DNA of 64,000 nucleotides from a virus, in the IMG/VR virus record IMGVR_UViG_3300042458_002686, positions 1-64,000 of that record. The stretch is one strand, 5' to 3'. A program made the position numbers and the translations under genes. The notes under the pieces were generated by a model, which saw nothing but the letters and a program-made list of their open reading frames with translations, had not been told where the DNA came from and ran no database searches. This document shows, one piece after another, positions 8,095-15,841 of this stretch. The number at the start of each line of letters is the position of its first letter. Position 1 is the first letter of the stretch.

Positions 8095-10506
8095 ATGGAT
8101 GAACAAGAGATAATTAGTTTCTCGGAGCCGTTCCGAGGGACGTCGTCGTTCTATGTAGGATTTAAAACAGTATCGGAGACTGCCTCCGCTACAGCAATCG
8201 GTTCTTCGTCCGTATCGCAACTTCATACGGCGATAAGAACCGCTTCAGCATCTGCTACATCTAGCCACGCTATTGTCTCGGTACATATTTCTCCACGAGG
8301 GGCCACTGGCTCTGGTTCTGCAACTGCGGGAGACGAAGCAATTGGTCTACACGTCTCACCAAGACAAGCCTCTGCTTCTGCAGCCGGAAACAGCTCTGCA
8401 ACTGGCTTGCATATCTCGCCAAGAACAGCAAGCGGAAGCGGAACCGGCTCTTCAAGCAATCTAAGTGAAGTAATAACATTCCTTAGAGCTGCAAGTGCAT
8501 CAGGTGGGGCGACAGCTGGTGACGAAGCAATTGGTCTTCACACAGCTCCTAGAGGGGCAACTGGTTCTGGTCAGTCCAGTGAATCATCAACAAGAGTTAG
8601 AACAGCTGTTGTTTCTGCTTCCGGTTCAGCAACAAGTGGTTCAACTGCAACTGGACTGCACACATCCCCAAGAACAGCAACTGCAGATGGAACGTCAAGC
8701 GAGTCTGCAACACGACTTATCATTTCACCAAGAAGTGTTACCGGTTCAGGAAATGGCGATTCATTTGTTTCCGCCCTTCACACGCATCTTAGAACTGCTT
8801 CAGCTAGTGGTTCTGGAACATCAAACAACTCAATCGTTCATTCGAACCTTAGAACCGCTCAAGGTTCAGGTTCCGCAACTGCAGGTGACACTGCATTAAT
8901 CCTTCATTCAAGTCTCAGAACTGCAAGTGCTTCTGGAAGCGGTTCTGAAAGTTCATCATCATTTAAGACCCCAGTCAGAACAGGTTCTGCAGCAGGACAA
9001 TCTTCTGATTCTTCAAATGGTCTGCATACAGCGCCACGAACAGCAAATGGTTCTGGCGATGGAGATTCATCAGTTTCTCAGCTGTTCACTCATCCGAGAA
9101 CGGCATCTGCATCGGGCACTGGTTCATCAAATAACTCTGTTCTGTATTCAAATATCAGAACTGGATATGGTTCTGGTTCGGCTACAGCTGGTGATGAAGC
9201 AACGATTCTTCACTCTTCGCTTAGAACAGCATCTGCAAGTGGAACAGGTTCAGAGACATCTGAAGAAAAGAGCACATTCTTTAGAACTGTTTCAGCTAAT
9301 GGAAGCGGCTCTTCAACTTCAGAGCAATTGCACACAGTTTATAGAACTGGAACAGCATCAGGACAGTCTGGGTCTCTTGCATCATTTAGATATGGAAAAA
9401 TTAGAACCGCATACGGTGATGGTGGAGCAACTGTTAATGACGAAGCGATTGGCCTCCATACCGCACCTCGTTCAGCCAGTGGAGATGGAGTCGGTTCAGA
9501 AAGTACTGCATCATTTAAGACTCCAATCAGAACAGGAGGCGCGTCCGGTCAGGGTTCAGAGGATTCAACTGGTTTGCATACTGCACCACGAGATGCAAAC
9601 GGTTCTGGAACTGGTGATTCTTCAGCATCGATTATTACAACATTCATTAGAACTGCTTCTGGTTCTGGTGCTGGAACTTCGAATAACACAATTCTGTACT
9701 CGAATCTACGAACCGGATATGGCTCTGGCTCTGCGACTGCTGGCGATACTGCAATCGGATTGCATACTGCTCCACGCACTGCATCAGGTTTTGGAACTGG
9801 TGGGTCAAGCAATACGACTCTTCACAGTAATCTCCGCTCCGCAACTGCATCTGGTGGAGCGACAGCTGGAGATGAAGCGATTTGTCTACATATCGCTCCT
9901 AGAAGTGCAACTGGTTCTGGAACTGGAAGCCAAAGCACTAACGAATTCAAGATTCTTTATAGAACATCAATATCTTCTGGAACAGCGACACAAACAGCAA
10001 TCGGAAAGCACACTTCACCGAGAGGGGCAACTGCATCAGGCGGAGCTACGGCAGGAGATACTGCTGTCGGATTGCACACAGCACCAAGAACCGCAACTGG
10101 AACAGGAACTAGCGGCTCTAGCAACCTAACCCTTCATGGCAATTTGCGTTCAGCAACTGCTTCTGGTGGCGCAACCGTTGGGGACATAGCGATAGGTCTG
10201 CACACAGCACCAAGAGCTGCAAATGGAAATGGAAATGGTTCATCATCATTAGTTCAATTGCTGACAATCCTAAGAACAGCATCAGCACATGGTCAAAGTT
10301 CGCAGTCAACAACTCAACTAATAACAACTCCACTTACAGCAACTGGTACCGGCGGAGCTACTGCAGGAGATACTGCAGTTGGTCTGCACACTGCGCCTAG
10401 AACCGCAAGTGGAACTGGTATATCCGGAGGATTTGCAACTTATGACCAAGACCCAGTATCAGGCATTACTGCTGGGTACTGGGGTATTCAGGCCCTTGTT
10501 AGTTGA
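8095..10506 (+). CDS. 803-residue protein of ~36 Arg-started repeats, probable fibre
   Basis: After a short unique N-terminus (about 25 residues) nearly the whole protein consists of repeats of exactly 20 or 22 residues, each usually starting Arg-Thr/Ser/Gly-Ala and ending Leu-His-x-x-Pro/Leu. Ser, Gly, Thr and Ala dominate. The 22-residue form carries an extra Gly-Asp-Glu/Thr step (SATAGDEAIGLH). The unique C-terminus is about 30 residues (DQDPVSGITAGYWGIQALVS). Regular 20-22-residue periodicity suggests a beta-solenoid or beta-hairpin fibre. GGGGAG upstream is the ribosome binding site. The gene sits among tail-fibre genes. I do not recognise a named family, and the structural role is inferred. 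Confidence 0.7.
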   Translation: MDEQEIISFSEPFRGTSSFYVGFKTVSETASATAIGSSSVSQLHTAIRTASASATSSHAIVSVHISPRGATGSGSATAGDEAIGLHVSPRQASASAAGNSSATGLHISPRTASGSGTGSSSNLSEVITFLRAASASGGATAGDEAIGLHTAPRGATGSGQSSESSTRVRTAVVSASGSATSGSTATGLHTSPRTATADGTSSESATRLIISPRSVTGSGNGDSFVSALHTHLRTASASGSGTSNNSIVHSNLRTAQGSGSATAGDTALILHSSLRTASASGSGSESSSSFKTPVRTGSAAGQSSDSSNGLHTAPRTANGSGDGDSSVSQLFTHPRTASASGTGSSNNSVLYSNIRTGYGSGSATAGDEATILHSSLRTASASGTGSETSEEKSTFFRTVSANGSGSSTSEQLHTVYRTGTASGQSGSLASFRYGKIRTAYGDGGATVNDEAIGLHTAPRSASGDGVGSESTASFKTPIRTGGASGQGSEDSTGLHTAPRDANGSGTGDSSASIITTFIRTASGSGAGTSNNTILYSNLRTGYGSGSATAGDTAIGLHTAPRTASGFGTGGSSNTTLHSNLRSATASGGATAGDEAICLHIAPRSATGSGTGSQSTNEFKILYRTSISSGTATQTAIGKHTSPRGATASGGATAGDTAVGLHTAPRTATGTGTSGSSNLTLHGNLRSATASGGATVGDIAIGLHTAPRAANGNGNGSSSLVQLLTILRTASAHGQSSQSTTQLITTPLTATGTGGATAGDTAVGLHTAPRTASGTGISGGFATYDQDPVSGITAGYWGIQALVS
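8170..10430 (+). repeat. Tandem coding repeat, 60- and 66-bp units, about 36 copies
   Basis: The units code for 20- or 22-residue blocks that start with Arg. Copies are diverged at the nucleotide level, with different codons for the same residues, so this is an old repeat kept by selection on the protein, not a recent slippage array. 22-residue units recur at irregular intervals among the 20-residue units. Confidence 0.85.
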
Positions 10507-10529
10507 GATGAAGTAAACTAGGAGTAATC

Positions 10530-13500
10530 ATGGCAGCATATACACGTAAACAATATTCGGGCGCGGCTCGCAATACGACAACGACGACACTCTTGACGAA
10601 TGTCGGAACAACTGTTGACATTGCAGCAACCACTGGCTGGCCATCAATTGCTGGTATCCCTTTTTATGTTGTCATCAATCCATCTTCTATTTATGAAGAA
10701 AAGTGTCTGGCAACGATTTCCGGTTCAACCCTCACTCTCGTTAGAGCTCAGGATGACACCACCGCTTCAGAGCACCAAATTGGCTCTGTCATCTACCCAG
10801 TATTCACCGCCAACGACGCAGATGAAGCCAATGAACTTGTAAGCAAACTCACCACCAAAGGTGACTTACTCGTCACTGATGGAACCAACCTTCTTCGTTT
10901 GGGTGTTGGAGCAGAAGGCTACTTCCTCAAAGCAAGTAGCTCAGCATCCGCTGGAGTCGAGTGGGCATCAATCCCGACAATCAACAGCCTAAACGACATT
11001 GGCGACGTAACAATCAGTGATGTAGAAGAGGGAGATTTCCTTGTTTACAAGAACTCTGCTTCTGCTTGGATTAACGAAACAATCCACTTCATTACAGTCT
11101 CGGACACGGAACCTACTGACGAGATAAGAGTCGGCGACCTTTGGTATAACTCAAGCGAACTTGAGCTTTATACCTATTACTCAGGTTCTTGGATTCAAGT
11201 AACGCTCACACCAGAATTCCCAACAGTCGAAGAGCTTAATAACGTATACATCAGCACAGCTAGTACTGGCGACGTTCTTGCATTTGATGGTCTTGATTGG
11301 TACAACGACACTGTTTCAAATTTGCTCGGTTCTCATATAATTGCATTAAGCGGAGATGTGTCTGGCTCTGTTTTATTTGACAGTTCTGCAAGCGTAAATA
11401 TTTCTACGACTATTCAACCAAATAGCGTTACACTTGGGACCGACACAACAGGAAACTATGTAAACGACCTGACTGCTGGAACTGGTGTCACCATAACTCA
11501 TACACCTGGTGAAGGCTCAAGCCCAACCGTGGCAATTGGTCAGGCCGTCGGAACTTCATCTTCTGTTCAGTTCGCAGCAGTCACTGCACCATTAATCGGT
11601 AATTCCTCTACTGCTACAACTCTTGAAAATGCACGAACAATCTCTTTAGGTGGAGATGTTACTGGTTCTGTATCGTTCAATGGTTCGTCTGATGTAAGTA
11701 TAACTGCAACAATTCAGCCAAACTCCGTAGCGCTTGGGACAGATACAACTGGAAACTCTGACAACGTAACAGAGGGAACTACAAATTTATACTTCACTGA
11801 CGGAAGAGCAAGAACTGCGCTTTTAGCTGATAATGCAGGAACAGCTAGCGGAATAAGGTTTATTGCACCAAACACCGGCACCGTTGAATTAATAAGCCAC
11901 GAGGCAACCAGGTTCGTGCGAGTGACTTCAAACGCCGCCGCTGGTGGTGGCAAGACAGAGATACAGGGCTCAGCTGAAATTCTTGCATCTTCTTCTATTT
12001 CCGACCCAGGCCATCTAACTGTTGCCGGAAGCGTCACTGTGGGTGGCGGAGTTGTCTTTGAAGGAGCCACCGCAAACGACTACGAAACATTCCTTGTTGC
12101 AACAGACCCAACTGCAGATAGGACAATCACACTCCCCAATGCAGATGGAACTGTGGCGCTTGCTGGTTCCATAGCGCTCGGAACTGACACAACCGGGAAC
12201 TACATGTCCGACCTTACCCAGGGCACTGGCATAACAATTACACATACTCCAGGTGAGGGCTCAAATGCAACTATTGCAATTGGGCAAGCTGTAGCAACTA
12301 GTTCGTCTGTTTCATTTGCAAGACTTGAAACATCTGGTGATGTCGTTGTCGGTGGGGACTTAACTGTAAACGGAACCACCACGACATTAAACACCGAAAC
12401 GTTATTAGTCGAAGACAACATAGTTGTTTTGAATTCGGGAATCACAGGGTTACCAACACTTAACTCTGGAATTGAAGTAGAGCGTGGAACTTCCGCAAAT
12501 GTCGTTATGCGCTGGAACGAGTCCGCAGATAGATGGGACTTCACCAACGACGGAACTACTTATAACAACGTTCTGCTTCTGTCAGAAATAGGTCAAGACA
12601 GTCTCAACGATACAGTCATTACAAGTCCGCTTAATCGTCAGTCTCTTGTTTATGACGGAACAAACTGGGTCAACGAATTTGCTTCTACGGTAACGTATGC
12701 AAGAAATGCCGAAGCAAACGCACTTAGCGTTGGAGAAGTTGTTTACCTATTTGGTGCTGCTGGGGACTTGGCTTCAGTAAAGAGGGCATCTAATTCATCA
12801 GAGGCAACATCATCCAAAACTGTCGGTGTTGTTTCTGTTGGCGCGGATTCAGGCGCAAATGTAACAGTTACAACGCTTGGATATGTAAGTGGAATCGCAT
12901 TGGGTTCATACACTGCTGGTGACGCACTCTGGCTGGGTTCAACTCCCGGAACGTTCACCGTAACGAAGCCAGTTGCTCCTGCTCATACCGTGTTTGTTGG
13001 AGTGGTGGCCAGGGCAAACTCCGGAAACGGTATCATGTATGTCAAGTGTCAAAACGGTTACGAGATAGAAGAACTCCACAACGTAAAAATCAATGGAGTG
13101 TCTGACGGTCAATTCTTGCGCTACAACAGTGCATCAACCGTATGGGTTAACGATTCAATTAATCTTGGCACAGATACCGTCGGTGACTACATGCTCAACG
13201 TATCTGCTGGAACTGGAATCGCTATCTCTCACACTCAGGGCGAAGGCTCTACTGCTTCGGTTTCAACAACGGGTGTTCAATCACTCAGTGCAAAGGCCGG
13301 CAACTATACGCTCGCTTCCGGAGATGCCGCAGAGACAATCATCATTATGGACTCGAGCTCTGCTAATGACTTGACTGTTCCAAGCGCTTCAGTTGTTGCG
13401 TTCGGTACTGGCACAAGCATTACCGTTGTTCAAAGAGGAACCGGTAAAACAAGAATACTTGCTGGCTCTGGAGTGACACTTCTTGCAACACCTGGTGTTT

Positions 13501-13589
13501 ATCTAAGAGCACGCTATTCATCTTGCACATTGGTCAAAACAGAAAATGCAAACGAATGGTTTGTTATAGGTGACTTGGCGGCGTCATGA
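10530..13589 (+). CDS. Large tail fibre protein (1019 aa)
   Basis: Typical phage fibre sequence: repeated LGTDTTGNYVNDLTAGTGVT blocks with HTPGEGS and VGTSSSVQFAAVTA, a GDVVVGGDLTVNGTTTTLNT segment followed by VEDNIVVLNSG, and a chaperone-like or knob C-terminus. The last ~90 residues (ETIIIMDSSSANDLTVP to WFVIGDLAAS) have a close counterpart in the C-terminus of the fibre at 21957-22733, marking a reused distal domain. GGAG lies upstream of the ATG. The stop overlaps the next gene as ATGA, coupling it to the Fn3-PFF protein, a pairing seen three times in this window. Confidence 0.8.
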   Translation: MAAYTRKQYSGAARNTTTTTLLTNVGTTVDIAATTGWPSIAGIPFYVVINPSSIYEEKCLATISGSTLTLVRAQDDTTASEHQIGSVIYPVFTANDADEANELVSKLTTKGDLLVTDGTNLLRLGVGAEGYFLKASSSASAGVEWASIPTINSLNDIGDVTISDVEEGDFLVYKNSASAWINETIHFITVSDTEPTDEIRVGDLWYNSSELELYTYYSGSWIQVTLTPEFPTVEELNNVYISTASTGDVLAFDGLDWYNDTVSNLLGSHIIALSGDVSGSVLFDSSASVNISTTIQPNSVTLGTDTTGNYVNDLTAGTGVTITHTPGEGSSPTVAIGQAVGTSSSVQFAAVTAPLIGNSSTATTLENARTISLGGDVTGSVSFNGSSDVSITATIQPNSVALGTDTTGNSDNVTEGTTNLYFTDGRARTALLADNAGTASGIRFIAPNTGTVELISHEATRFVRVTSNAAAGGGKTEIQGSAEILASSSISDPGHLTVAGSVTVGGGVVFEGATANDYETFLVATDPTADRTITLPNADGTVALAGSIALGTDTTGNYMSDLTQGTGITITHTPGEGSNATIAIGQAVATSSSVSFARLETSGDVVVGGDLTVNGTTTTLNTETLLVEDNIVVLNSGITGLPTLNSGIEVERGTSANVVMRWNESADRWDFTNDGTTYNNVLLLSEIGQDSLNDTVITSPLNRQSLVYDGTNWVNEFASTVTYARNAEANALSVGEVVYLFGAAGDLASVKRASNSSEATSSKTVGVVSVGADSGANVTVTTLGYVSGIALGSYTAGDALWLGSTPGTFTVTKPVAPAHTVFVGVVARANSGNGIMYVKCQNGYEIEELHNVKINGVSDGQFLRYNSASTVWVNDSINLGTDTVGDYMLNVSAGTGIAISHTQGEGSTASVSTTGVQSLSAKAGNYTLASGDAAETIIIMDSSSANDLTVPSASVVAFGTGTSITVVQRGTGKTRILAGSGVTLLATPGVYLRARYSSCTLVKTENANEWFVIGDLAAS

Positions 13590-14626
13590 TTCCTGGCAAT
13601 CAGGCAAGTGGTGGGAAGTTTATCGACCCACCAAGCGAAGTAACTAGTGTTGTAGGTGCTGGCGGAACAGCAGACATAACAATCACCCATACTGGATATA
13701 AGGGCAAGTCTGGAATAGTTACATATCGCGTAACTGCGAGCAATGGAGTAACTGCAACAACTAGTTCCACAACGGTATCCATGCTGGCCGGACTCACCCC
13801 GGGAGAAACTTACACATTCTCTGCTGTTGCGATTGAGTCAACAAGTGCTACTGAATCAGTGGCGTCAGCATCTTCTAGTCCACTTGTTCTTGGTTCTGCA
13901 CCTTCCGCTCCAGCAACACCAACAGTAACTCTTCCAAGCACTTATGGAAATACAACGGCTTCTGTAGCCTGGATTGCGCCAGCCTCTGTTGGCTCTTCGA
14001 TTACTGACTACACAGTTCAATACTCGTCAGACAGTGGTTCGACATGGACGACGTTCAGCCGTGCCGCGTCGACAGCAACTTCCGTGACGGTTACCGGTTT
14101 GACAAACGGAACTGCATATGTATTCAGAGTGAATGCAATAAACGGAATTGGGACTGGAAGCTACTCGACTGCGTCTAGCTCAATCACTCCGTTGTTCGGC
14201 AAGGTTCCAACTCCGATTATTGGAGATATTGCAGAGACGGAAAGTTCAATTCCATGGTGTTACACCAACTACTTCACTGATGGCCTAGAGCAACCTGGCA
14301 ACGGTGGAACCGCTACGTACAATTACTACGGATTCAATGTTGACGCGCCAAACGACCAATCTGGAAGTTGTCATGGATGGTTTGGTCTTGGTTATGACAC
14401 AACTAGATACACATATGTATATGTTTCAAAACCAGGGTGGGCAAACTCTGACGCTATCTACATATCAGAAACCACCAACCCAGCGCCGCCGTTCTTCCCG
14501 TTCTTCCCGTTCTTCCCGTTCTTCCCGTTCTTCCCGACCTTCGCATGCCCTGACTGTCCAGGAATTGGACCATGTTGCCCTCCAGCTGGTTGCGGCGGGT
14601 TTAAGGACGGTTTTATATGTATCTAG
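13586..14626 (+). CDS. Fn3 adhesin ending in (FFP)5 and a Cys-rich tail
   Basis: Two fibronectin type III-like domains (about residues 10-100 and 105-200, each with a T-G-L-x-x-G/N-x-x-Y-x-F signature) are followed by a unique domain with paired Trp and Cys. Then comes a Phe-Phe-Pro tract (five FFP units) and a C-terminal Cys-rich segment with about eight cysteines (ACPDCPGIGPCCPPAGCGG). The tract is very hydrophobic yet proline-broken, so a membrane helix is unlikely. It is coupled to the upstream tail fibre by ATGA. Related proteins are at 22737-23978 and 44142-45077. Probably a virion adhesin or capsid/tail decoration; the role of the PFF tract is unknown. Confidence 0.75.
   Translation: MIPGNQASGGKFIDPPSEVTSVVGAGGTADITITHTGYKGKSGIVTYRVTASNGVTATTSSTTVSMLAGLTPGETYTFSAVAIESTSATESVASASSSPLVLGSAPSAPATPTVTLPSTYGNTTASVAWIAPASVGSSITDYTVQYSSDSGSTWTTFSRAASTATSVTVTGLTNGTAYVFRVNAINGIGTGSYSTASSSITPLFGKVPTPIIGDIAETESSIPWCYTNYFTDGLEQPGNGGTATYNYYGFNVDAPNDQSGSCHGWFGLGYDTTRYTYVYVSKPGWANSDAIYISETTNPAPPFFPFFPFFPFFPFFPTFACPDCPGIGPCCPPAGCGGFKDGFICI
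14492..14536 (+). repeat. 9-bp coding repeat (TTCTTCCCG) x5
   Basis: Five identical tandem copies of TTCTTCCCG encode Phe-Phe-Pro. Identical copies suggest recent expansion by slippage. The same 9-bp unit occurs in reverse orientation near 44400. Confidence 0.9.
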
Positions 14627-14635
14627 AGTGTGAAT

Positions 14636-14673
14636 CGGTATTCGGTAGTGCATTAGATACCGCTAGAATCTAA
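14636..14673 (+). other. Two overlapping inverted repeats in an intergenic gap
   Basis: CGGTAT pairs with ATACCG (14636-14641 with 14657-14662), and TTAGAT pairs with ATCTAA (14653-14658 with 14668-14673). The two 6-bp stems share bases, so they are mutually exclusive. No T-run follows, so this is not an ordinary terminator. It could be attenuation-like or chance. Confidence 0.3.
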
Positions 14674-14678
14674 ACACT

Positions 14679-14924
14679 ATGGAACAACAAAAAACTGCAA
14701 AACGTTTAAGAAAATTCTCAGTTGTCGTTGACGGAGAAGTTGCCTTTACTTGGGCTCCAAATCCTGAATGGATAGACCAGCAGGGCGGCTATGAATATAT
14801 TGTTACAGCCCTAGCAAGTGACCCAAAGATAATAGAGATACCAATAGATAGTGAATACTACGACCACATCCGAGGTGGATGGGTGTATGAAAACGGCGCC
14901 CCACGAGCGCCATTGGAGGATTAG
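14679..14924 (+). CDS. Small hypothetical protein, paralogue of the gene at 43871-44104
   Basis: This 81-residue protein has a FSVVVDGEVAFTW strand, a central P-x-x-x-SDPKIIEIP segment and a C-terminal GGWVYENGAPRAP. The 77-residue protein encoded at 43871-44104 has the same three landmarks (VVDGEV, SSNPQAIVI, GWTYSDGVFSPP) in the same order, so the two are paralogues. Both follow an Fn3-PFF gene directly. A virion-associated role is inferred from position. No Shine-Dalgarno site is seen; a TAGAAT hexamer lies 9 nt before the ATG. Confidence 0.6.
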   Translation: MEQQKTAKRLRKFSVVVDGEVAFTWAPNPEWIDQQGGYEYIVTALASDPKIIEIPIDSEYYDHIRGGWVYENGAPRAPLED

Positions 14925-14932
14925 TCACAGTT

Positions 14933-15400
14933 ATGAGCGATGCAAACGTAGATAAGCCATGGGAAAATCTAGATACCAACGTTCAGGATTTCACATTTGC
15001 CGAATGGTCTTTTTTGGAGTATAGGTTTGGAGAATTTGGAGAGCCAGGTTTTTCTAAACAGACAATTCCAGCAGCCGCCCCACACCTTTTCGGCCACGAG
15101 AATTCGGTCGATGTAAACATAGATTTATATCGCGGAGAAGATGGCTTGCTTCTGTGTGTTTACGGTTCGTACATAAAAGACGAGGTGCAAAAGCCGTTCA
15201 TGCTCAATGTCCACCCAGATTACCAAAATATGGGAATAGCTTCAAAGGTCTTGGATTATTCGCGAGAAGAGTTTCTGAACGGGCGCGGATATGAATACGA
15301 CTTCAATGAGGGTCTATTGGGTGTAAAAAGCACTGCAGCCGGAGCAAGATGGGCTCAAAAATACATTGAGCAGAAGCGAGCAGAAGAAAATCCACAATGA
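14933..15400 (+). CDS. GNAT-like N-acetyltransferase domain protein
   Basis: The segment MLNVHPDYQNMGIASKVLDYSREE (about residues 85-108) matches the acetyl-CoA-binding motif A of GNAT enzymes (VxPxYQxxGIAxxL). The following ALxxARxxG-like element is weaker. The length (155) fits a single GNAT domain. A possible role is acetylating a protein or metabolite late in infection, but the catalytic residues cannot be confirmed by eye. It overlaps the next gene as ATGA. Confidence 0.55.
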   Translation: MSDANVDKPWENLDTNVQDFTFAEWSFLEYRFGEFGEPGFSKQTIPAAAPHLFGHENSVDVNIDLYRGEDGLLLCVYGSYIKDEVQKPFMLNVHPDYQNMGIASKVLDYSREEFLNGRGYEYDFNEGLLGVKSTAAGARWAQKYIEQKRAEENPQ

Positions 15401-15639
15401 CTTTAAAAACATGGAATTACGATGATGAGCTTGTTCAGCTTATTTCAGATAAATACCACATCAGTGGCAAATCTGGGGCGCAAGCAATGATTGATGCCTG
15501 GACTGACATTAGGGACGGAAAGCTCGTAGATGTTTGCATTGAATTAAACATTCCAGAACCACTCGGCTATGTTCACGGACTGAATACATTTTCAAAAAAG
15601 CTAATGGAAAACGAAAGACTAGAGGTAGTGAAAGACTGA
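15397..15639 (+). CDS. Hypothetical protein (80 aa)
   Basis: I do not recognise the family. The product is small, acidic and probably helical, with a sequence such as DDELVQLISDKYHISGKSGAQAMIDAWTDI cut by short loops; there are no cysteines of note and no membrane segment. The start overlaps the GNAT-like gene as ATGA, so it is co-translated with it and may be its partner. Confidence 0.55.
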   Translation: MTLKTWNYDDELVQLISDKYHISGKSGAQAMIDAWTDIRDGKLVDVCIELNIPEPLGYVHGLNTFSKKLMENERLEVVKD

Positions 15640-15643
15640 GGTA

Positions 15644-15652
15644 TGCCATAAT
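15644..15652 (+). promoter_or_regulatory. Possible extended -10 of a leaderless promoter (TGC-CATAAT)
   Basis: TGCCATAAT ends exactly 6 nt before the ATG at 15659. The gene has no ribosome binding site at normal spacing. This would place the transcription start on the start codon and give the following ~8-kb fibre operon its own promoter. Confidence 0.4.
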
Positions 15653-15658
15653 GAACAC

Positions 15659-15841
15659 ATGCCAATTGTTTTCCCACCATCGCCGTCAACAAATGACGAG
15701 TTTTCTGTCGCCGGAAAGTCTTGGGTGTGGAATGGGTTGCGTTGGCAAAGGTTTAAATCTGCGATAATTGACGGTGGGTTTGCCGACATCGAAATCGATG
15801 AGGCCAACGATACCCAGGTTGCTGACGGAGGCGATGCTTAA
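15659..15841 (+). CDS. Small protein preceding tail fibre (60 aa)
   Basis: The protein reads MPIVFPPSPSTNDEFSVAGK, then SWVWNGLRWQRF. Short proteins or domains with this P-x-S-P-x-x-x-D-x-F-x-x-x-G-K-x-W-x-W-[ND]-G-x-x-W pattern are frequent at the start of phage fibre genes; the same motif opens the fibre encoded at 21957-22733 (FPSDAQSGDLHVSAGKTWTF). The stop codon overlaps the next ATG (TAATG), so it is coupled to the large fibre and may be its N-terminal attachment piece encoded separately. Confidence 0.6.
   Translation: MPIVFPPSPSTNDEFSVAGKSWVWNGLRWQRFKSAIIDGGFADIEIDEANDTQVADGGDA

Noticed and set aside
8495-10129. Long alternate plus frames inside the repeat protein (134 and 400 codons)
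   Set aside because: They arise because the repeated Ser/Gly/Ala codons leave other frames free of stops; composition (Gln/Leu/His-rich) is what a shifted GCA/TCT/GGT repeat gives. No ribosome binding sites.
12200-12547. Minus-strand frames opposite the tail fibres (e.g. 115 codons)
   Set aside because: Val/Pro/Ser-rich shadows of Thr/Gly/Asn-rich fibre codons; no ribosome binding sites and wrong strand for the operon.
14492-14536. Short tandem repeats near 14500, 23900 and 44400 as possible CRISPR arrays
   Set aside because: Units are 9 or 12 bp, contiguous without spacers, and in frame within coding sequence.
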